DNA from: Veillonella sp. VA142
GTDB taxonomy: Bacteria; Bacillota; Negativicutes; Veillonellales; Veillonellaceae
Reading direction: 5' to 3'
Length of the DNA: 64,000 bases
Assembly (NCBI RefSeq): GCF_003992135.1
Contig: NZ_RQVN01000005.1
Coordinates: 59,342 to 123,341 of the forward strand
Part shown: one piece after another, positions 16,987 through 25,955 of the stretch
How the letters are laid out: each line of letters starts with the position of its first letter
Numbering within the stretch: the first letter of the stretch is position 1
Notes under the pieces: model-generated
Databases searched by the model: none
Seen by the model: the letters and a program-made list of their open reading frames with translations, nothing else
What the model was told of the DNA's origin: nothing
Program-made: the position numbers and the translations under genes

Positions 16987-19143
16987 TTATAATTTAATTT
17001 CCATACCAATGCGATACATACGACCATCAATATATAAATCATGTACTTCACGGTTTAACAAGTTATCTATTCCCACATAGGCAGATAATCCATTATTCCA
17101 TTTTTTATTGATACTAAAGTTCAACGTATTAAAAGAATATTCATTATAGCTACTAGTACCGCGATTTCGCGCTTCCTCAAAACCATATTTATGTGTAAAG
17201 CTATTCCATAATATAGCACTATATCCATTGGATTTATGGTCATCATAGATGAGCTGTAAGGTACTCACAGACCGTGGACGATTACTTAAACGTTCATTGG
17301 TGCTCATATCCTTAGCATCCACTAAATTATAAGTACCTTTTACCATGAATCGATTTGTGAATTTGTGACCTATGCTTAGTTCCATACCTTGAATTTTTGC
17401 TTTCCCTATATTGTAATATTGATGACGTTGTGCCACACCAGGTACATCAGATTCTATCTGTTTAGTATCTATTAGATTGCTTACTCGTGTATGATAATAC
17501 GATGCTTTTCCAAATGTTTTACCACGTTCTGCTTCTAAAGCTATATCAAACGACGTAGACGTTTCAGGCTTTAAATTTGGATTTCCTATAATATTCAATA
17601 CACCCATAGGTGTCGTATGGAACATATTTAAGTACAATTCTGAAATACTTGGAGCTTTATATCCTTTTCCAAAGTTAAATTTCACCCGTGTATGTATATC
17701 AAATTCATAGACTACTCCCAATTTTGGTGTAATATTATGCCCAAATTGACTGTTGTTTTCATACCGAATTGCCGATGTTAATGAAAGTTTTAGAATCGGT
17801 CGCCATAAATCTTCTACAAATGTGGCCCAAGAATCATAATGAAACTTTTTACTTTGCTTCATTTTGTGGACATCCAATCCGCCTAGGCGAGTGCCTTCAT
17901 AGATAACACGTCGGTACTCTCCGCCAAACATTACATCATGATGATCTCCTACATACATTGTGTCCTTTCCTTCGAGAACAATGTTTTTGTATGTAGCAGT
18001 ATCATTATCAGTAGCCGGATACAAAGATTGGTAATCAAACTTCAATGGTGTTGGTGGTTTTGGTGGTTTGCTTGGCATCATTACATTAATAACACCCTCA
18101 GGTAGAGTCCGATCATCTATCATTAAATAGGATTTATCTAATTGACTATAATAAGTTCCTATTTCATAATTATTTCTATTTGTTCTACCACTGTAGGTAA
18201 TACCTGTTTGTATACTCTTATTATTAAAATATTCTGTTTTATTTAAATTGACAGGTACCATTCTTGAATCTGCCGCAAAGACCATTCCACTTTTGTGAAA
18301 TACAGTAGCATATTTATCAGCATTATCAGTGTGTAGCTTTTCTTTAAAATAACTGAAATCTACTTTAATTGTATTTAGGTTAGGATTTTTAAAATCATAC
18401 ATAACACTACTATTATAGGATTGTTTTTGACCATACATGATACGACGATATCCTTCTGTATAGCCTGTTAACTGTTTTGTTCTCGTATTGAAAGTCTTTT
18501 CTGACATATGTCGATTGATAGGCCGTTCTTTCGTCACATTCATATTGAAGCTTGCATTCCAACGACCTTGGTTTCCACTGCTCAATGCATAATATGCTTG
18601 TTCGTGCTTAGTACCACTAGATACACCCAAAGATTGTAACATATCGGTAGTATCGGTAGGCTGCTTCGTAATAATATTAATGATACCACCCATAGCATCT
18701 GATCCATATAAAGCAGAAGAAGGTCCACGAACAATTTCAATGCGATTCACTTGGTCTAAATTAATGCGGCGCAGCGTGTATACATTTGTCGTATTAGATG
18801 CGTCTTCACCGGCTAAACGACGGCCGTTTACGAGCACAAGAGAGTGGCGTGATTCCATACCACGAATCATCACCTGATTACCAGTCATACCTGCTTCTGA
18901 TAAATTAATATTTTCCACCAATTGTAGAGCACTTTCTACCGTATCTGCTCCTAAACGTTTCATATCATCTTGCGTAATTAATTGTACAGCTGCAGAACTA
19001 TTCCTAATAGTTTCTGCTTGTTTCGAAGCCGTAACAACCGCCATATAATTATCACTTGCCTCCATTGCATGTGTCACATATATAGGCGCTAATAAAGTGC
19101 TGAAAATAGCTCCGCATAAGGATGCTTTTAAAAGTGTATTCAT
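16987..19143 (-). CDS. TonB-dependent outer-membrane receptor
   Basis: A 718-aa receptor: signal peptide (residues 1-26, cleavage after THA), plug domain (about 32-160, with VMIRGMESRHSLVLVNGRR and IEIVRGPSSALYGSDAMGGIINIIT), then a beta-barrel to the end. Ligand class (iron chelate, haem or cobamide) cannot be decided. An unusual loop at about 354-368 is KPPKPPTP-rich. The chain ends EIKL, not the aromatic residue usual for barrel insertion signals. It follows the lipoprotein binding protein by 18 bases and is cotranscribed with it. Its presence shows that the cell has an outer membrane. Confidence 0.93.
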   Translation of the reverse strand: MNTLLKASLCGAIFSTLLAPIYVTHAMEASDNYMAVVTASKQAETIRNSSAAVQLITQDDMKRLGADTVESALQLVENINLSEAGMTGNQVMIRGMESRHSLVLVNGRRLAGEDASNTTNVYTLRRINLDQVNRIEIVRGPSSALYGSDAMGGIINIITKQPTDTTDMLQSLGVSSGTKHEQAYYALSSGNQGRWNASFNMNVTKERPINRHMSEKTFNTRTKQLTGYTEGYRRIMYGQKQSYNSSVMYDFKNPNLNTIKVDFSYFKEKLHTDNADKYATVFHKSGMVFAADSRMVPVNLNKTEYFNNKSIQTGITYSGRTNRNNYEIGTYYSQLDKSYLMIDDRTLPEGVINVMMPSKPPKPPTPLKFDYQSLYPATDNDTATYKNIVLEGKDTMYVGDHHDVMFGGEYRRVIYEGTRLGGLDVHKMKQSKKFHYDSWATFVEDLWRPILKLSLTSAIRYENNSQFGHNITPKLGVVYEFDIHTRVKFNFGKGYKAPSISELYLNMFHTTPMGVLNIIGNPNLKPETSTSFDIALEAERGKTFGKASYYHTRVSNLIDTKQIESDVPGVAQRHQYYNIGKAKIQGMELSIGHKFTNRFMVKGTYNLVDAKDMSTNERLSNRPRSVSTLQLIYDDHKSNGYSAILWNSFTHKYGFEEARNRGTSSYNEYSFNTLNFSINKKWNNGLSAYVGIDNLLNREVHDLYIDGRMYRIGMEIKL

Positions 19144-19161
19144 GACATAACCTCCTAAAAA

Positions 19162-20112
19162 TTATTCATATAATGCTTTGTACATTAATTCGAGAGTTTG
19201 AGTAATCCGTGTACCAGGATTTAAGGCAAATAAACCACCTGGAACATAGTGAATCTGATCTGTTTTCACCGCTTGCACATGTTGCCACGCTGGGTTTGAT
19301 TGCATTTCTTTCACAAAGGACTCTTTGATCGATGGATCAGGATACATGACCACAAAAATAATACGTTCAGGATTCTGCTCTTGAATGAACTCTAAACTTA
19401 ATGGTACATAAGGAGCATCCCCTCCTATATACTTACCAATATTATTAGCCCCTAAACTATCTAATAATTTACCGCTAAAAGAACGGTCAGTACTTACATT
19501 CAGATTACCTGGCGTTCCTAGTAATAACAAGGTTTTAGGATGTGGCTTATCCTTTATTTTCCCTTGATAGTCTGAAAATACAGTATTAATTTTCTCTATT
19601 TGCACCTTGCTTATATCTGGATGGTTCGTTAGCTCGCCGAATAGTTGCAAGGACCGATTGACATCTTCAAAGGAATCTAAATCATTAATATACAAAGGAA
19701 TGTTCGCCGATGTTAAAGCCTCCCGAAGTTTTATATGATTTGCTATATTCATACCAATCACCAAATCTGGATGTAGACTAATAATCTTTTCTACATCAGG
19801 ATTGTATGTGTTCCCTACAGAGGGAATGTCTTTTACCTTTTCTTGTAACTCTCCTGTCAAAGAGGCCGCATCCATGCGCCCCACAATGGTTCCTTCTACA
19901 GCCAAATACATATCAATATTGGCTGTATTTAAGATTACAACCCGTTTGGGATGACTTGGCATGGTCACAGAAGTTCCCGTCCTGTCAATTTCGGTTCTTG
20001 TTGCCGCCTCTTGTGTCACTACTGTTGGCGTATCAGCAGTCCAAGAGCATCCTGATAGCACCATCAAACTGTATAGAACAGAGGTACAAGCTACTGCATT
20101 CCACAATCGCAT
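19162..20112 (-). CDS. ABC-type substrate-binding lipoprotein (BtuF/FepB/IsdE class)
   Basis: A 316-aa helical-backbone binding protein. The N-terminus has a lipoprotein signal with lipobox LSGC (Cys about residue 22), then PKRVVILNTANIDMYLAV, the family's first binding-domain motif, PDLVIGMN in the middle and a C-terminal domain. I start at ATG 20110-20112, which has AGGAGG upstream. It forms a two-gene operon with the TonB receptor, with no permease or ATPase adjacent, so it must share a transporter encoded elsewhere. The ligand is likely an iron chelate, haem or cobamide. Confidence 0.9.
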   Translation of the reverse strand: MRLWNAVACTSVLYSLMVLSGCSWTADTPTVVTQEAATRTEIDRTGTSVTMPSHPKRVVILNTANIDMYLAVEGTIVGRMDAASLTGELQEKVKDIPSVGNTYNPDVEKIISLHPDLVIGMNIANHIKLREALTSANIPLYINDLDSFEDVNRSLQLFGELTNHPDISKVQIEKINTVFSDYQGKIKDKPHPKTLLLLGTPGNLNVSTDRSFSGKLLDSLGANNIGKYIGGDAPYVPLSLEFIQEQNPERIIFVVMYPDPSIKESFVKEMQSNPAWQHVQAVKTDQIHYVPGGLFALNPGTRITQTLELMYKALYE

Positions 20113-20127
20113 CAGTTTCCTCCTAAT

Positions 20128-20158
20128 AAAAAAATCCACTTTCCCTAAGGAAAATGGA
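20128..20158 (-). promoter_or_regulatory. terminator-like hairpin in the binding-protein leader
   Basis: On the minus strand TCCATTTTCC pairs with GGAAAGTGGA (one G-T pair) around TTAG and is followed by seven T, ending about 16 bases before the start codon and downstream of the promoter at 20236-20264. This is the layout of a transcription attenuator. Confidence 0.72.
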
Positions 20159-20235
20159 ACTTATCCGAACACTATATATTGAGGACTTACTCATTGGTTA
20201 CTTTAAATTTACACTATGTTAAATCAATTTATTCT

Positions 20236-20264
20236 ATAGTAATATAAATGAAATTTTTTGTCAA
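20236..20264 (-). promoter_or_regulatory. predicted promoter of the binding-protein/TonB receptor operon
   Basis: TTGACA (20259-20264), 17 bases, TACTAT (20236-20241) on the minus strand. Predicted leader of about 115 bases; I found no cobalamin-riboswitch core in it and no clear Fur box on the promoter. Confidence 0.72.
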
Positions 20265-20268
20265 TTGA

Positions 20269-20292
20269 AAGAGGGGTCAAAAGACCCCTCTT
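20269..20292 (-). terminator. terminator of the riboflavin/WG operon
   Basis: GAGGGGTC and GACCCCTC form a GC-rich stem around AAAA, flanked by AAGA and TCTTTC. It lies about 80 bases past the stop of the WG-repeat gene. Confidence 0.78.
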
Positions 20293-20369
20293 ATACATGC
20301 CATACCTATAGCTATTATAAGGAAGACACATATATTGATGATTCTATCATCTATATATGGTAGTAGATA

Positions 20370-22157
20370 TTAATTACTTTTACCTACGAATACCTGTATA
20401 GATTCATACACCGGCTCAACAATAGATTTTCCACTAAAATCAAGAACACCATATTTACCATGTTGTTTATAAACTACGCTTTCTAAAGTAGCGGTATCTA
20501 CCTTAGATGTGTCCGATGGTAATTGCAATAGACTTTCGCCTGTTAATGGATTGACAAGATATGTATTATTTCCCCGTTTACCAATTAATCCACTATAAAC
20601 ACCATAGAATGGTTTAGGTGCCGTGATGGAATCATAACTTTCACCAATTTCACGGAATGTATCTAATGAAATCATTCGATAAGAAGACCCAGACTTACCT
20701 ACCAGTACCGTAGGCGCTACCACTTCTAATTTTGAATACGCAAATGAAAGCACAGTACTATTATCTTGACGCTTTACACCCCAACGTCCTTCTTCATCTT
20801 GTAAAAGAAAGGCTCCTAGTTCTGGCATATATGTAATATTTTTATAAACCATTGGGAATACTTCAACACCGTCTTTGGTATACAATCCAAAACGTCCATC
20901 TTTATATGTCATAATCCCGGCTTCAGTTAATGGACTGACCATCTGATTTTTGGAAGAAATGACTTCTTTTCCCGTTTTGTCAATATATCCACGTTTTAAT
21001 TTAGACGTTGTCCAAGCATAATCAGTTTCACCATAGGTTGCTTGATGATAGAATGCACCTTTCACTAAAGCTGCTGTTAATGTATTAAAGATGCCCCCAA
21101 AGTTTAATCCATGCGCTTTTCGTGTCACCCGAGCTAAGCCATTTTGATACGGTTCAACGCCATCATAATCTTTGATGGAAAATAATTTCTTCCCACTTTC
21201 ATCAATAGCTACCCTTTGTTTATTCCCTAATAATACAAAGGCAATTCCTTCACTGAAAGGAGCTAATACACGTTGAATGCGCTCACCTTCCACTTGCTGT
21301 GGCATTGGTATGTTACGAGTTTGTGCACCTTCTGTTTGAGATATAATTTTCAAAGCCCTAGATGTCTCTACCTGATTGCCTTCATCATCAAAATATAAGA
21401 TAGATCCATCTGTTTGATACCCAGAAATAAGTCCTGTATTTTGATTCCACACTAAAGATGTAAATATCTCATCAGATTTATATTCTCCAGTTCTAGCATT
21501 GAATATAGCTACTAGTTTATTCGTTGTGCCTACACTATGCAAGTCACCATACAATTCTTTATCAAGTTTAAATGGTTTATGATGTAACATTTGACCTTGC
21601 AGATTATAATAGGTAGTTGCTTCCCCTTTCATGGAATAGATTAATCCTGTAGGTGATACTTCAACATGCTTTGTTGGCATCACAATGGAAGAACCAGTGT
21701 TTACTGTTTCTAATACGGTTTTACCTGCCTCTTCATATAGTACAATACCTAACTTTCCCGTAGTATCTAAACTACCTATATGTAACTCCTTTTTAGGTCC
21801 CATTACAGGTTGTCCATCCGAGGATAGAATAATATTACCATCTTTCGACTTACCAATATAGTAGTAGGGTGCATGGCTAAGTTGTTCCATTTGTGATTGC
21901 ACATGACTTACACTGTTTGCTTGTTCTGCCACTGTATAAGTCTTGTCAGGATACTCAATATGCTTACTAAAAGCGCCTAATACAAACCCCCTTCCTCCAT
22001 AGTATCCACGCATATATTCCATCCCCCGATAGTAGCCTACCCCGTGATAACCAACGCCTCCAGATACATGTGTTTCTGCTTGTACTATAAACGGTGTCAT
22101 CATAGTAGATACACTTGCTAGCATAAGTCCTAGTGCTATTTTCTTACATACTTTCAT
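20370..22157 (-). CDS. exported WG-repeat protein
   Basis: A 595-aa protein with a cleavable signal peptide (about residues 1-27, ending VQA), a Gly/Tyr-rich stretch (GGVGYHGVGYYRG...) and then multiple beta repeats of WG type, such as RFGLYTKDGVEVFPMVY, RWGVKRQDNSTVLSFAY and KYGVLDFSGKSIVEPVYE. WG-repeat proteins are probably repeat scaffolds; no enzyme activity is evident. Export puts it in the periplasm or at the surface. It follows mtaD by 8 bases at the end of a long riboflavin-led operon. Confidence 0.83.
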   Translation of the reverse strand: MKVCKKIALGLMLASVSTMMTPFIVQAETHVSGGVGYHGVGYYRGMEYMRGYYGGRGFVLGAFSKHIEYPDKTYTVAEQANSVSHVQSQMEQLSHAPYYYIGKSKDGNIILSSDGQPVMGPKKELHIGSLDTTGKLGIVLYEEAGKTVLETVNTGSSIVMPTKHVEVSPTGLIYSMKGEATTYYNLQGQMLHHKPFKLDKELYGDLHSVGTTNKLVAIFNARTGEYKSDEIFTSLVWNQNTGLISGYQTDGSILYFDDEGNQVETSRALKIISQTEGAQTRNIPMPQQVEGERIQRVLAPFSEGIAFVLLGNKQRVAIDESGKKLFSIKDYDGVEPYQNGLARVTRKAHGLNFGGIFNTLTAALVKGAFYHQATYGETDYAWTTSKLKRGYIDKTGKEVISSKNQMVSPLTEAGIMTYKDGRFGLYTKDGVEVFPMVYKNITYMPELGAFLLQDEEGRWGVKRQDNSTVLSFAYSKLEVVAPTVLVGKSGSSYRMISLDTFREIGESYDSITAPKPFYGVYSGLIGKRGNNTYLVNPLTGESLLQLPSDTSKVDTATLESVVYKQHGKYGVLDFSGKSIVEPVYESIQVFVGKSN

Positions 22158-22165
22158 AAGAGCTC

Positions 22166-23446
22166 CTACTGCGCTTGAAATACAGTTTGTGCTTGGGCAA
22201 TTTCATAACGCAATTTTTCTTCATCAATGGTGAGTAGTTCTTTATCTTTCATTACTAATTTACCACCCACAAGAACGGTATTCGCATCTGATGAATTGGC
22301 CGCATACACTAAGGATGCTACATCATTATACCGTGGTTGCCAATGTAATCCTGATGTATCATAAAGCACAATATCTGCACGATATCCTACATCTAATACA
22401 CCAAGATCATCATAATCTAATGCTTTAGCACCCATCACAGTTCCTAAATCCCATGCCGTTTGAGCAGGTATAGCCAATGGATCGTATAAACGAGCTTTAT
22501 GTAGCATAGCTGCCAAACGCACTTCTTCTAGCATATCTGCATTATTGTTACTAGCCGAACCATCTGTGCCTAAGCCTACCACAATTCCTTTGGCAAGCAT
22601 TTCTGGCACTGGTGCAATGCCACTGGCTAATTTTAAGTTAGATTGTGGATTATGTGCTACGCGAACGGATTTTTCTTTCATAATATCCATATCCTCATCC
22701 GTTACATGTACACAGTGAGCCGCCAAACAACCTAAATCAAATAAGCCTAAGTCATTCATATGCGCAATAGGAGTTTTGCCAGTAGCTTTTATAACATTTT
22801 CCACTTCTCCTTTTGTTTCACTTAAATGCATATGAACTTGTGCTCCTAAATCATGACCTAATTGAACTACTCGTTCTAAATACGTATCAGGACATGTATA
22901 TGGTGCATGAGGTCCCAGCATCACTTTAATTTGATTTTGGTTATACCCATGATATGTTTCAAATAATTCTTTACTTTCTACTAGTGCTTGTTCTGCTGTA
23001 GGTGCTACACCGGCCATACCACGTGATAAAACAGCACGAATACCTGTTTCTTTAATAGCTTCAGCAGTTTGATCCATAAAAAAATACATATCACTAAAAC
23101 AAGTTGTACCAGAACGGAACATTTCTGCAATACCTAGCTGTGTACCCCAATATGCCAAGTGATTATTCAATTTAGCTTCCGCTGGCCAAATGGCGGTTTG
23201 TAACCAATCCATTAACTCTAAATCATCAGCATAATTACGTAATAATCCCATAGCAATGTGAGTATGTGTATTTACCATTCCTGGTGTCGCCAGCATACCT
23301 TTACCATCAATCACTTCTTTTGCTTGAGGTACAGCATCATTAGAAACAAATTCTTTAATATAGCCATTTTCAACAACAATAGCAGTATCTCGTAAAATTG
23401 TATTTCCTTGTAACACATCTACATGTGTGATAATAACATCAACCAT
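22166..23446 (-). CDS. mtaD: 5-methylthioadenosine/S-adenosylhomocysteine deaminase
   Basis: Amidohydrolase removing the amino group of methylthioadenosine or S-adenosylhomocysteine to give the inosine forms. The 426-aa protein carries the metal motif HTHIAMGLLR, the substrate segment HAPYTCPDTYL, HLSETKGEV, HCVHVTDED and GTDGSASNN, in family order. I place the start at ATG 23446, which has GGAG six bases upstream; a TTG two codons before has no spacing. It sits 10 bases behind mtnA, which fits a methylthioadenosine salvage step. Other amidohydrolase substrates such as guanine-type ones are less likely. Confidence 0.9.
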   Translation of the reverse strand: MVDVIITHVDVLQGNTILRDTAIVVENGYIKEFVSNDAVPQAKEVIDGKGMLATPGMVNTHTHIAMGLLRNYADDLELMDWLQTAIWPAEAKLNNHLAYWGTQLGIAEMFRSGTTCFSDMYFFMDQTAEAIKETGIRAVLSRGMAGVAPTAEQALVESKELFETYHGYNQNQIKVMLGPHAPYTCPDTYLERVVQLGHDLGAQVHMHLSETKGEVENVIKATGKTPIAHMNDLGLFDLGCLAAHCVHVTDEDMDIMKEKSVRVAHNPQSNLKLASGIAPVPEMLAKGIVVGLGTDGSASNNNADMLEEVRLAAMLHKARLYDPLAIPAQTAWDLGTVMGAKALDYDDLGVLDVGYRADIVLYDTSGLHWQPRYNDVASLVYAANSSDANTVLVGGKLVMKDKELLTIDEEKLRYEIAQAQTVFQAQ

Positions 23447-23455
23447 GTTCAACTC

Positions 23456-24508
23456 CTATTTCATTTTCTTTTTTTGTAAATCACGAATACTAGTATTGAA
23501 AGGAGGTCGTAATACCCCTTCTTCTGTGATAATAGCTGTCACTAAGTCATGAGGTGTGACATCAAAAGCCGGATTTAATACTTCAATACCTTGCGGTGCA
23601 GAAGGCACGCCTTGGAATTGCAGTACCTCTAGGGGATTACGCATTTCAATAGGAATATGTGCTCCTTGCTCCATAGAAAAATCGAACGTACTATATGGCG
23701 CCGCTACATAAAATGGAATATTATGATGTTTAGCCAATACGGCTACACTATAGGTACCAATTTTATTAGCCACATCACCTTCTAAAGTAATACGGTCAGC
23801 CCCTACAATCACAGCATCAATAAGACCTTGTTGCATGGCATACCCAGCCATATTGTCAGTTTGTAATGTCACAGGAATGCCATCTTCGTGAAGTTCAAAG
23901 GCCGTTAACCGAGAGCCTTGCAATAATGGTCTTGTTTCATCTGCATAGACACGATCTAGCTTACCTTGTGCGTGAACTTCACGAATCACTCCTAAGGCAG
24001 TACCTATTCCTGATGTAGCCAACGCTCCAGCATTGCAATGTGTCAAAATACGATAGGATTCTTTATCTTGGAATAAGGTAGCCCCATGTTTTGCCATACT
24101 TTCATTTAAGGCAACATCTTCCGTATCAATGGCGATAGCTTCCTTTACAAGAACTGCATCTAGCTCACCAATATCCCCTGTGAAAGTATCTACCACGCGC
24201 AATACTCGATCAATAGCCCACATTAAGTTAACCGCTGTCGGTCTAGTTTGACGTAAGGTTTCCGCAAAGGCTCTAAATTCAGACAAAATTTCTGCGCAAG
24301 CTCCACCACGATGATAGCTTTCACGGAAGGCAAGGATTAATCCATAGGCAGCTGATACACCAATAGCAGGAGCCCCGCGCACACGTAGCATCTTGATAGC
24401 TTCAGCCACTTGTCGCCAGTCAGTACAACGTACATATTCCACAGATGTTGGTAATTTCGTTTGATCTAAGATAATAACTTCTGATCCATTCCATTCAATA
24501 CTTTTCAT
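23456..24508 (-). CDS. mtnA: S-methyl-5-thioribose-1-phosphate isomerase
   Basis: Converts methylthioribose 1-phosphate to methylthioribulose 1-phosphate in methylthioadenosine recycling. The 350-aa protein has the N-terminal eIF2B-like start WRQVAEAIKMLRVRGAPAIG, the ILTHCNAGALATSGIGTALGV segment containing the conserved Cys, and GADRITLEGDVANKIGTY with the catalytic Asp. It lies between hslO (28-base gap) and mtaD. No other mtn genes are in the window, so the fate of the product is not visible. Confidence 0.94.
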   Translation of the reverse strand: MKSIEWNGSEVIILDQTKLPTSVEYVRCTDWRQVAEAIKMLRVRGAPAIGVSAAYGLILAFRESYHRGGACAEILSEFRAFAETLRQTRPTAVNLMWAIDRVLRVVDTFTGDIGELDAVLVKEAIAIDTEDVALNESMAKHGATLFQDKESYRILTHCNAGALATSGIGTALGVIREVHAQGKLDRVYADETRPLLQGSRLTAFELHEDGIPVTLQTDNMAGYAMQQGLIDAVIVGADRITLEGDVANKIGTYSVAVLAKHHNIPFYVAAPYSTFDFSMEQGAHIPIEMRNPLEVLQFQGVPSAPQGIEVLNPAFDVTPHDLVTAIITEEGVLRPPFNTSIRDLQKKKMK

Positions 24509-24536
24509 ACTGTTCCCTCCATAGAAACAAGTAGCA

Positions 24537-25409
24537 TTAATGTGTTTCTTCGATTAATAAAGTTTGTATATCTTCCTTAGAAAAATGATATTTTTCATTG
24601 CAATAATGACAAGTTAACTCTGTCACTTCATCTTGGGCTAGTTCTTGTTTATCATGCATCGGTAAACTTGCTAAGCGATCAAAAAATCGTTCTCGACTAC
24701 ACGGACATGCAAAATGAATATGCTCACTATAGACCTCTTGTACAGTAAATCCATCTAAAATACGTTCCATCAAGTGTTCCGCATTAGGATTTACTTTCAA
24801 ATAATTAGTCACAGCTCCAATGGTTTTCAAATTTGCTTCAATTTTATCAAATGCATCATTCGTTACATCTGGCAAAGCCTGTACTAAAAAACCACCTGCT
24901 ACAATCGTATGGTAATCTGGATCCACTAGGACACCCAAACTAAGAACGGAACCTACTTGCTCAGACATAGCTAGATAATAGGCTAAATCTTCAGCTACTT
25001 CACCGGTTTGGATAGGACTTTGGGAGGTATAGTTTTGACGAAGTTTGGTAAACCGTGTCACTTGAACTTCTCCATTACGACCCACAGCAGCCCCTACATC
25101 GAGTTTCCCTTCTCGCAATAATGGTACATCTACATGAGGATGGTCCACATATCCTCGTACAGTATTATTACTAAATGCATCCACATGAACTATGCCTAAT
25201 GGTCCATCGCCACGCAACCGGATACTTACATTTTCATCATTTTTAAAGTCACTAGCCATTAGCATAGCCCCTGTCATAGTACGACCAAGTGCGGCTGTTG
25301 CTACAGGCCACAAATCATGGCGAACTCTCGCCTCTTCTACGGTATCAGTAGTTACGGCAATAGATAGACGCAACCCTTCTGCTGTTGTATAACGTTTAAT
25401 AAAATCCAC
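24537..25409 (-). CDS. hslO: redox-regulated chaperone Hsp33
   Basis: Cytosolic holdase chaperone activated when oxidants oxidise its C-terminal zinc cysteines. The 290-aa protein has the N-terminal folded domain (with LRGDGPLGIVHVDAF) and a C-terminal zinc site, CPC at about residues 237-239 and CHYC at about 269-272, complete. It lies 14 bases behind ribH, so it appears to be in the riboflavin transcript; the two functions are not usually linked. Confidence 0.95.
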   Translation of the reverse strand: MDFIKRYTTAEGLRLSIAVTTDTVEEARVRHDLWPVATAALGRTMTGAMLMASDFKNDENVSIRLRGDGPLGIVHVDAFSNNTVRGYVDHPHVDVPLLREGKLDVGAAVGRNGEVQVTRFTKLRQNYTSQSPIQTGEVAEDLAYYLAMSEQVGSVLSLGVLVDPDYHTIVAGGFLVQALPDVTNDAFDKIEANLKTIGAVTNYLKVNPNAEHLMERILDGFTVQEVYSEHIHFACPCSRERFFDRLASLPMHDKQELAQDEVTELTCHYCNEKYHFSKEDIQTLLIEETH

Positions 25410-25423
25410 GGATATCCTTCTTT

Positions 25424-25882
25424 CTACATAGATTCCAATAGATTGATCATTTCAATAGCACCCATAGCGCAATCAAAACCTTTGTTACCAGCTTTTGTAC
25501 CAGCACGTTCGATAGCTTGTTCAATGTTTTCTGTTGTTACTACACCGAACATAACAGGTACGCCAGAATCTAAAGACACATGAGCAATACCTTTTGCTAC
25601 TTCATTACACACATAATCATAATGAGTAGTGGCCCCACGAATAACAGCGCCTAAACAAATAACAGCATCATATTTGCCACTTTTTGCAGCTTTTTGAGCA
25701 ATCAGAGGAATTTCAAATGCACCTGGTACCCAAATCGTAGTAATATCGCTATCTTGTACATCATGGCGTAATAATGCATCTTTTGCACCGCTAATTAATT
25801 TAGATGTGATGAACTCATTAAAACGGGAACCGATAATAGCAAATTTCTTACCTGTACCTATTAATTTACCTTCTTGAATCAT
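25424..25882 (-). CDS. ribH: 6,7-dimethyl-8-ribityllumazine synthase
   Basis: Condenses 5-amino-6-ribitylaminouracil with dihydroxybutanone phosphate to lumazine, the penultimate step of riboflavin synthesis; members form capsid-like icosahedra or pentamers. The 152-aa protein has [49 protein letters not shown] with the catalytic His, and a normal C-terminus. The ATG at 25882 has AAGGAG seven bases upstream; the ATG two codons earlier is too close to it. Confidence 0.95.
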   Translation of the reverse strand: MIQEGKLIGTGKKFAIIGSRFNEFITSKLISGAKDALLRHDVQDSDITTIWVPGAFEIPLIAQKAAKSGKYDAVICLGAVIRGATTHYDYVCNEVAKGIAHVSLDSGVPVMFGVVTTENIEQAIERAGTKAGNKGFDCAMGAIEMINLLESM

Positions 25883-25955
25883 TGTCATTCTCCTTTATTT
25901 AACATATACATTGACCTAAGTACGTTTTACACTAGTTGTTATTTACATACATGTT

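Noticed and set aside
20112..20264. Cobalamin riboswitch or Fur box in the binding-protein leader
   Set aside because: I looked for the B12-box core and a Fur-type dyad and found neither; the leader is also too short for a full cobalamin aptamer.
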